Positions 1 through 4,053 of a stretch of DNA of 6,303 nt are shown one piece after another. Both the position numbers and the translations under genes were made by a program. Origin of the DNA: Rudaea sp. (GTDB lineage: Bacteria > Pseudomonadota > Gammaproteobacteria > Xanthomonadales > Rhodanobacteraceae); assembly GCA_025934455.1 (NCBI GenBank), contig JAICYA010000131.1:1-6303 (forward strand), in the 5' to 3' direction. A model generated the notes under the pieces. That model saw nothing but the letters and a program-made list of their open reading frames with translations. It searched no databases and was not told where the DNA came from. Position 1 is the stretch's first letter, and each line of letters begins with the position of its first letter.

Positions 1-402
1 GTTGCCGGCAACATCATCGCGCCGTCGCTGGTCGGCAGCGTCGAGTTCGCCGCCGCTCGTTTCGGCACGCCGCTGGTCGTCGTGCTTGGCCATACCCAGT
101 GCGGTGCGATCGCTGCCACAGTGGAAGAATTGACCCAGCACGGCGGTGCACAGTCGCCGAACCTGCAGTCCATCGTCAACCGCGTGCGTCCGAGCGTACT
201 GCCGCTGATGAACACGGAACTGCGTCACGATCTGCATGCGCTCAGCCGCGAAGCCGTGCGCGCGAACATCCGTGCATCCACCAATCACCTGCGCCACGGC
301 TCCGAGCTCATGGAGAACCTGATCGAAGAAAAAGGTTTTCGCGTGGTCGGAGCCGAATACTCGCTGGAAACCGGCGTCGTCGATTTCTTCGACCTTGGTT
401 AG
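1..402 (+). CDS. Beta-class carbonic anhydrase, C-terminal part (5' end outside window)
   Basis: Zinc enzyme that interconverts CO2 and bicarbonate, normally cytoplasmic. The reading frame is open from base 1 and ends at TAG 400-402, giving 133 residues of a protein usually about 200-230 aa long. Counting from the first visible codon, AGN at residues 2-4 and the GHTQCGA block at 29-35 match the beta-CA core. His31 and Cys34 should be two of the zinc ligands. The other pair, the Cys-x-Asp-x-Arg motif, would lie upstream of the window. The GTG at 82 falls inside the conserved core strand just before GHTQCGA, so it is not the start. The C-terminal part, ending near VVDFFDLG, fits the last strand of the family. 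Downstream lie 91 bp with hairpins and then a phasin gene on the same strand; a shared transcript is possible but nothing shows it. The family is clear; the physiological role (CO2 supply for carboxylases, pH balance) is inferred. Confidence 0.93.
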   Translation, partial: VAGNIIAPSLVGSVEFAAARFGTPLVVVLGHTQCGAIAATVEELTQHGGAQSPNLQSIVNRVRPSVLPLMNTELRHDLHALSREAVRANIRASTNHLRHGSELMENLIEEKGFRVVGAEYSLETGVVDFFDLG

Positions 403-426
403 TGCAATCGTGAGTAGTGTGTTTGT

Positions 427-470
427 TCTAGCCGGCGCGGCTAGATTTGCCTCAGCGCCGCATCGCGGCG
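427..470 (+). other. Two short hairpins in the carbonic anhydrase-phasin spacer (possible weak terminator or leader)
   Basis: The first hairpin has a 7-bp perfect stem (TCTAGCC 427-433, GGCTAGA 439-445) with a GGCGC loop, followed by only TTT. The second has a 6-bp stem (CGCCGC 456-461, GCGGCG 465-470) with an ATC loop, followed by GTTT. Neither has a full T tract, so termination would be weak. They could also be leader structure of the phasin mRNA. I found no convincing -35/-10 pair in this 91-bp spacer. Confidence 0.35.
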
Positions 471-481
471 GTTTCCTGACC

Positions 482-487
482 AAGAGG
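482..487 (+). promoter_or_regulatory. Ribosome binding site of the phasin gene
   Basis: AAGAGG lies 6 nt before the ATG at 494. It decides the start: the frame is open back to a GTG at 395, but those 33 extra codons cross the intergenic hairpins and overlap the end of the carbonic anhydrase gene. Confidence 0.6.
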
Positions 488-493
488 CAGAAC

Positions 494-877
494 ATGGCTA
501 ACAAGCGCAACAAGAATCAAACGACTTCCCCCGCCGGCAAGGCGCACGCCGTGTGGCTGGCCGGTCTCGGTGCGGTTTCCATCGCGCAGAAGCGCGGCAC
601 GGAAGTTCTCTCCGGTCTCGCCGTCGAAGGGCGCGATTTCCAGGCTCGCGCGCAACAGCTCGTGCGTGAAGTCGGCGCCGACGCCAGGGTGCACGTGAAG
701 GGCGTGGTCGCGCCGCTGCGCGTCGACCTCAAGCGCAACGCCGCCAAGCTCGGCGCGGTCGTGCAGAACGCGGTCGCCGGCGTGCTGGCGAAACTCGGCA
801 TCCCGTCCAAGGCCGACATCGAAGCGCTGAGCCAGCGCATGAGCGCGCTGAGCCGCCAGCTCAAGGCCGCCAAGTAA
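494..877 (+). CDS. Phasin family / polyhydroxyalkanoate granule-associated protein
   Basis: 127-aa protein of the small PhaI/PhaF-type granule-associated family, which coats storage-lipid granules and controls their size and number. Residues 1-18 are basic and polar. The segment from about residue 20, VWLAGLGAVSIAQKRG, matches the family's N-terminal signature (WLAGLGA followed by a basic/Gly stretch and EG). The middle is a long amphipathic helix. The C-terminus carries the second signature, LGIPSKADIEALSQRMSAL (101-119), a short coiled-coil likely used for oligomerisation. There is no Ala/Lys-rich histone-like tail as in PhaF, so it is of the short PhaI-like type. There is no signal peptide or membrane segment. 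It ends at TAA and is followed by a strong terminator. No PHA synthase, depolymerase or other pha gene is in the window, so granules of another lipid or a general helper role remain possible. The family call is firm; the granule type is inferred. Confidence 0.85.
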   Translation: MANKRNKNQTTSPAGKAHAVWLAGLGAVSIAQKRGTEVLSGLAVEGRDFQARAQQLVREVGADARVHVKGVVAPLRVDLKRNAAKLGAVVQNAVAGVLAKLGIPSKADIEALSQRMSALSRQLKAAK

Positions 878-902
878 GAATTCACACTCCCAACGAAGGG
901 TT

Positions 903-930
903 ACGGCCGCCTAGTGCGGCCGTTTTTTTT
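903..930 (+). terminator. Rho-independent terminator of the phasin gene
   Basis: An 8-bp perfect GC-rich stem (ACGGCCGC 903-910, GCGGCCGT 916-923) with a CTAGT loop runs directly into eight T residues (923-930). It sits 25 nt after the phasin stop. On the minus strand the stem is followed by TAACCC, not a T tract, so it should stop only rightward transcription and not that of the convergent regulator gene. Confidence 0.92.
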
Positions 931-936
931 GAGATC

Positions 937-1572
937 CTATCTGCGATAGGCCTGGGCTAGCGTATTCAGATGCGCTCGTTCCGCATCGCGCAGGAACGGC
1001 GCGATCAGCAACATTACCTGATAGATGCCTTGGCTGAGGTCGTTCTGGGCCGGCTCGGGATTCGCGCCGCGCACGGCGTGGTAGTTGAGCCAGAACGTGG
1101 CCACCAGCAAGACGTTTTCCGCCGTGGCGTGGATTTCGTCCTGGGTCGCGCGCAGGATTTCGGCCTCGGCAAGGCCCTTGAGCACGGCTTCGGCGCTGGC
1201 CGCGGCACGATTGAGGATACGCGCGAAGCGCTGCCGCAGCTTGCGGTTGCGGGCGAGGATGTCGACGAGGTCGCGGTACAGGAAGCGATATTCCCACATG
1301 CACTCGAACACCAGGTGCAGTTGCAGCCAGACGTCCTCGAGGTTCGGCAGGCGGCCTTCCGGCGCAACCAGTGCGTCGTCCATGCGCGCCTCGTAGCGCG
1401 CGAACAGGCGCTCGACGATGTCGTCCTTGTTACGGTAGTGGTAGTACAGGTTGCCCGGGCTGATGCCGAGTTCGTCGGCGATGTGGTTGGTGGTGACGTT
1501 CGGTTCGCCCTGGGCGTTGAACATTGCCAGGCTGGCGTCGAGAATGCGTTCGCGCGTCTGCTTCGCTGCCAT
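937..1572 (-). CDS. TetR/AcrR-family transcriptional regulator, PhaD-like
   Basis: 211-aa DNA-binding regulator. Residues 5-55 form the TetR N-terminal domain, with helix-turn-helix at about 27-46 (TTNHIADELGISPGNLYYHY) followed by the usual NKDDIVERLF. The start of this domain (RERILDASLAMFNAQGEPNVTTNHIA) and the SPGNLYYHYRNK block are of the kind I recall from PhaD of Pseudomonas and related repressors, which have a long all-helical ligand domain. Residues 75-205 here are that helical region, rich in Leu, Ala and aromatic residues (FECMWEYRFLYRDL). The start is ATG at 1570-1572 and the stop TAG at 937-939. The gene lies 16 nt after the acyl-CoA-binding protein gene and has no strong Shine-Dalgarno of its own, suggesting translation coupled to that gene. 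By position it probably controls its own operon and the divergent reductase gene, with an acyl-CoA or similar lipid as ligand. Ligand and targets are inferred; membership in TetR is certain. Confidence 0.9.
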   Translation of the reverse strand: MAAKQTRERILDASLAMFNAQGEPNVTTNHIADELGISPGNLYYHYRNKDDIVERLFARYEARMDDALVAPEGRLPNLEDVWLQLHLVFECMWEYRFLYRDLVDILARNRKLRQRFARILNRAAASAEAVLKGLAEAEILRATQDEIHATAENVLLVATFWLNYHAVRGANPEPAQNDLSQGIYQVMLLIAPFLRDAERAHLNTLAQAYRR

Positions 1573-1588
1573 CGTCGAAGCGCGCCGG

Positions 1589-1846
1589 TCAGCCGCGCAA
1601 TTTCTTGACCAGATCGACGTATTTCTGCATCGCCTCGTCGGCCTTCATGCCCTTGAGCTTGGCCCAGGCTTCGTATTTGGCGGTGCCGACGAAATCGAAA
1701 AATCCGGGTTTCGGGCCGGATACATCGCCATCGGAACCCTGCTTGAACAATGCGTAGAGTTTGAGCAGGGTGTCGTTGTCGGGGCGTTCGTCGAGTTTCT
1801 TGACGTCTTCGGCGGCTTGCGCGAACTTGGTTTTCAGGTCGGCCAT
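1589..1846 (-). CDS. Acyl-CoA-binding protein (ACBP family)
   Basis: 85-aa cytosolic four-helix protein that binds medium- and long-chain acyl-CoA esters and delivers them to enzymes. The length matches the 85-90 aa of stand-alone ACBPs. The family pattern runs through the whole protein: LYALFKQGSDGDV (30-42), PGFFDFVGTAKYEAWAKLKGM (47-67), then EAMQKYVDLVKKL (71-83). Tyr31, Lys35, Lys57 and Tyr76 occupy the positions that in eukaryotic ACBP contact the acyl-CoA head group. The frame is open further, with an ATG at 1894, but the 1846 start gives the canonical N-terminus and has GGGGAA (1851-1856) 4 nt ahead. The upstream ATG would also lie before the predicted transcription start. ACBP is patchily distributed in bacteria. 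Here it is divergent to an acyl-CoA reductase and co-directional with the TetR gene, which supports a role in handing acyl-CoA to the reductase or buffering it for the regulator. Confidence 0.93.
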   Translation of the reverse strand: MADLKTKFAQAAEDVKKLDERPDNDTLLKLYALFKQGSDGDVSGPKPGFFDFVGTAKYEAWAKLKGMKADEAMQKYVDLVKKLRG

Positions 1847-1884
1847 GTGGTTCCCCGGTGCGATTGCATGCGCTGCGGGCGTGG

Positions 1885-1913
1885 ACAATGGCAAAAGCGA
1901 ACGAACGTGTCAA
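1885..1913 (-). promoter_or_regulatory. Predicted sigma70 promoter of the ACBP-TetR operon
   Basis: On the minus strand a perfect -35 box TTGACA (plus-strand 1908-1913) is followed by a 17-nt spacer and a weak -10, CATTGT (1885-1890, 3 of 6 matches). Transcription would begin near 1878, leaving a leader of about 32 nt before the ACBP start at 1846. The perfect -35 and ideal spacing are the evidence; the poor -10 is the weakness. Confidence 0.5.
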
Positions 1914-1936
1914 ACGGCCGTTGGCTTTGCTATCTT
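1907..1936 (+). promoter_or_regulatory. Predicted sigma70 promoter of the acyl-CoA reductase gene
   Basis: GTGTCA (1907-1912, 4 of 6 matches to the -35 consensus) and TATCTT (1931-1936, 4 of 6 to the -10) are 18 nt apart. The start would be near 1943, about 22 nt before the ATG at 1965. The -35 box overlaps that of the opposing promoter, so the two promoters would compete for polymerase. The boxes are weak, so an activator or derepression may matter. Confidence 0.4.
1913..1922. promoter_or_regulatory. Palindrome AACGGCCGTT in the divergent control region, candidate TetR operator
   Basis: A perfect 10-bp palindrome begins at the edge of the minus-strand -35 box and lies inside the spacer of the plus-strand promoter. 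A protein bound here would block both promoters. It is flanked by an imperfect inverted pair, GCAAAAGC (1891-1898) and GGCTTTGC (1923-1930). Position and symmetry fit an operator for the TetR protein encoded in the leftward operon; binding is inferred. Confidence 0.4.
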
Positions 1937-1951
1937 TGCATCCTGCATCGC

Positions 1952-1957
1952 GGGGAT
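1952..1957 (+). promoter_or_regulatory. Ribosome binding site of the acyl-CoA reductase gene
   Basis: GGGGAT lies 7 nt before the ATG at 1965. It supports this start over the open frame that extends back to 1761, whose extra 68 codons would run antisense through the ACBP gene and the promoter region. Confidence 0.55.
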
Positions 1958-1964
1958 ACACACC

Positions 1965-3953
1965 ATGACCTATTTCGTGACGGGCGCGACCGGTTTCATC
2001 GGGCGCCATCTGCTGGAACACCTGCTCGCGCGCAAGGGCGACGTGCATTGCCTGGTGCGCAAGGGTTCGCAGAGGAAATTCGAAGAACTGCGCGGACGTT
2101 TCGGCGTCGAAGGCAAGCGCCTGATTCCCGTGCTTGGCGATCTGACCAAGCCGATGCTGGGTTTGATGCCGGCGCAGCGCAAGGCGCTGGCGGGAAAGGT
2201 CAAGCACTTCTTCCATCTCGCTGCGATCTACGATCTCGCCGCCAATGCAGACAGCCAGATCGCGGCGAACGTCGAAGGCACGCGGCACGCACTGGACCTT
2301 GCCGCCGCGTTGAAGGTCGGGTGCTTCCATCATGCCAGCTCCATCGCCGTCGCCGGACTGTATCCCGGTGTGTTCCGCGAGGACATGTTCGGCGAAGCGG
2401 AGAACCTTGACCATCCGTATTTCCGCACCAAACACGATGCCGAAGCGCTGGTGCGCGAGGCGAAGATCACGCACCGCATCTACCGTCCGGCGATCGTCCT
2501 TGGCCATTCCAAAACCGGCGAGATCGACAAGATCGACGGGCCGTATTATTTCTTCCGCGCGCTCAAGAAACTGCGCGAAGCGCTGCCGGCGTGGATGCCG
2601 ACGATCGGCCTTGAAGGCGGCCGCGTGAACATGGTGCCGGTGGATTTCGTCGTCGCGGCCATGGATCACATCGCACACAAACCGGGACTGGATGGCGGCT
2701 GCTTCCACCTCACCGATCCCGCACCGCGCCGTATCGGCGAGGTGCTCAACATCTTCGCCCGCGCCGGGCACGCGCCGCAGATGACCATGCGCCTGGATGC
2801 GCGCATGTTCGGGTTCATCCCGCCGATGATCAAGCAGGCCATGGCGGGCCTGCCGCCGGTCAAGCGTTTCACCGGCGCGGTGCTGCGCGACCTCGGCATT
2901 CCCGCCACGGCGATGCGCATGATCAACTATCCGACGCGTTTCGATTGTCGCGAGACCGAGCGTGCGCTCAAGGGCACGAAGATCCGCGTACCGGACCTGC
3001 ACGATTACGCCTGGCGGCTGTGGGATTACTGGGAGCGCCACCTCGATCCGGATTTATTCGTCGACCATTCGCTGTCCGGCAAGGTGCGCGGACGCACCGT
3101 GCTGATCACCGGCGGCTCGTCAGGCATCGGCAAGGCGGCGGCGCTGAAGATCGCCGGCGCGGGAGCGAAGGTTCTGATCTGCGCGCGCGGTGAGGACGAG
3201 CTCAATGCCACGCGCAAGGAAATCGTCGATGCCGGCGGCGTATGCCACACCTATGTTGCCGATCTGGCCGACCAGAAGTCCTGCGACGAGCTGGTGCAGA
3301 AGGTACTGGCCGAGCACAAGGGCGTGGATATCCTGATCAACAATGCCGGACGTTCGATCCGTCGCGCGATTGCGTCCAGCTACGACCGCTTCCACGATTT
3401 CGAGCGGACGATGCAGCTCAATTATTTCGGCTCATTGCGCCTGATCATGGGCTTCCTGCCGGGCATGGCGGCGCGGCATCGCGGCCACATCATCAATATT
3501 TCGTCCATCGGCGTGCTGACGAACGCGCCGCGCTTTTCCGCCTACGTTTCTTCGAAGGCGGCGCTGGACGCGTTCTCGCGCTGTGCGCAGGCCGAGTTCT
3601 CCGACAACGGTATCCATTTCACCACGATCAACATGCCGCTGGTGAAGACGCCGATGATCGCGCCGACCAAGATGTACGAATCGGTGCCGACGCTGTCGCC
3701 GGACGAGGCGGCCGACATGATCGTGGATGCCATCATCGAGCGTCCGGTGCGCATGGCCACGCGCCTGGGCACGTTCGCGCAGATTTTCTACGCACTGGCG
3801 CCACGCGCCTATGAAATCCTGATGAATACGGCGTTCCGCCTGTTCCCGGATTCGGCCGCGGCGAAAGGCATGAAAGGTCGCGGCGAGTTGGACAAGCAGC
3901 CGACCAGCGAGCAGGTTGCCTTCGCGTCGTTGATGCGCGGAGTTCACTGGTAG
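1965..3953 (+). CDS. Bifunctional fatty acyl-CoA reductase (Marinobacter Maqu_2507-type, two fused SDR domains)
   Basis: 662-aa cytosolic enzyme expected to reduce long-chain acyl-CoA through the aldehyde to the primary fatty alcohol with NADPH. The N-terminal extended SDR (male-sterility/NAD_binding_4 type, about 1-360) has GATGFIG at 7-13, Ser125-Ser126 and YFRTK at 152-156. The C-terminal classical SDR (about 372-640) has TGGSSGIG at 382-389, NNAG at 459-462, Ser514, and YVSSK with Tyr527 and Lys531. Both domains therefore keep cofactor and catalytic residues. Blocks such as INYPTRFD, RFHDFERTMQLNYFGS, SSIGVLTNAPRFSAY, TTINMPLVKTPMIAPTK and the terminal EQVAFA-x2-MRG-x2-W match, from memory, the Marinobacter enzyme of about 661 aa nearly end to end. 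In that family the C-terminal, Acr1-like half is thought to make the aldehyde and the N-terminal half to reduce it. Mycobacterial AcrA1 is a more distant two-domain relative. The gene is monocistronic, divergent from ACBP-TetR, and ends at hairpin terminators. Confidence 0.93.
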   Translation: MTYFVTGATGFIGRHLLEHLLARKGDVHCLVRKGSQRKFEELRGRFGVEGKRLIPVLGDLTKPMLGLMPAQRKALAGKVKHFFHLAAIYDLAANADSQIAANVEGTRHALDLAAALKVGCFHHASSIAVAGLYPGVFREDMFGEAENLDHPYFRTKHDAEALVREAKITHRIYRPAIVLGHSKTGEIDKIDGPYYFFRALKKLREALPAWMPTIGLEGGRVNMVPVDFVVAAMDHIAHKPGLDGGCFHLTDPAPRRIGEVLNIFARAGHAPQMTMRLDARMFGFIPPMIKQAMAGLPPVKRFTGAVLRDLGIPATAMRMINYPTRFDCRETERALKGTKIRVPDLHDYAWRLWDYWERHLDPDLFVDHSLSGKVRGRTVLITGGSSGIGKAAALKIAGAGAKVLICARGEDELNATRKEIVDAGGVCHTYVADLADQKSCDELVQKVLAEHKGVDILINNAGRSIRRAIASSYDRFHDFERTMQLNYFGSLRLIMGFLPGMAARHRGHIINISSIGVLTNAPRFSAYVSSKAALDAFSRCAQAEFSDNGIHFTTINMPLVKTPMIAPTKMYESVPTLSPDEAADMIVDAIIERPVRMATRLGTFAQIFYALAPRAYEILMNTAFRLFPDSAAAKGMKGRGELDKQPTSEQVAFASLMRGVHW

Positions 3954-4004
3954 AAAACGCCGCGCTTGCGCAATGCGAAGTAACGCATTGCGCGCGGCGT
4001 TTTC
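3953..4004. terminator. Long hairpin, probably a bidirectional terminator
   Basis: The outer arms GAAAACGCCGC (3953-3963) and GCGGCGTTTTC (3994-4004) pair perfectly over 11 bp. The inner arms GCGCAATGCG (3968-3977) and CGCATTGCGC (3984-3993) pair over 10 bp around an AAGTAA loop, with one 4-nt bulge (GCTT) on the left. Because the outer arms carry A4 and T4, each strand ends its stem in GCGTTTTC, so it can act in both directions between the convergent genes. The left arm begins with the last base of the reductase stop codon. Confidence 0.8.
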
Positions 4005-4028
4005 TGGTGAGGCATGGATGCCGAACAG

Positions 4029-4052
4029 AAAAGCGCCACGGATGGCGCCTTT
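4029..4052 (-). terminator. Terminator of the BNR-repeat protein gene
   Basis: The arms AAAGCGCCA (4030-4038) and TGGCGCCTTT (4043-4052) pair around CGGA with one bulged C. On the minus strand the stem ends in TTTT (4029-4032) then CTGTT, directly after the TGA at 4054-4056. It is a second, shorter terminator in tandem with the long hairpin. Confidence 0.65.
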
Positions 4053-4053
4053 G

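Noticed and set aside
395..493. N-terminal extension of the phasin from a GTG at 395
   Set aside because: Overlaps the end of the carbonic anhydrase gene, crosses both spacer hairpins and lacks a ribosome site; the ATG at 494 has AAGAGG and gives the normal family N-terminus.
970..1608. 212-codon plus-strand frame over the TetR gene
   Set aside because: Mirror of the TetR coding strand in high-GC DNA; no ribosome site and no recognisable domain.
1847..1894. ACBP start at the upstream ATG (1894)
   Set aside because: Adds 16 non-conserved residues and lies upstream of the predicted transcription start; the 1846 start gives the canonical 85 aa.
1761..1964. N-terminal extension of the acyl-CoA reductase
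   Set aside because: Would run through the ACBP gene and the promoters. The ATG at 1965 starts directly before the first beta strand of the Rossmann fold, and the total length then matches the family.
1014..3041. Very long open frame (675 codons) on the minus strand across the reductase, control region, ACBP and TetR genes
   Set aside because: It is antisense to, or out of frame with, four well-supported features. Its composition is the Arg/His-rich kind expected of high-GC shadow frames, and it matches no family I recognise.
1965..3953. Idea that the two SDR domains come from a recent or erroneous fusion or a missed stop
   Set aside because: The two-domain length and linker match the known Marinobacter-type enzyme, and both halves keep intact active sites in one uninterrupted frame.
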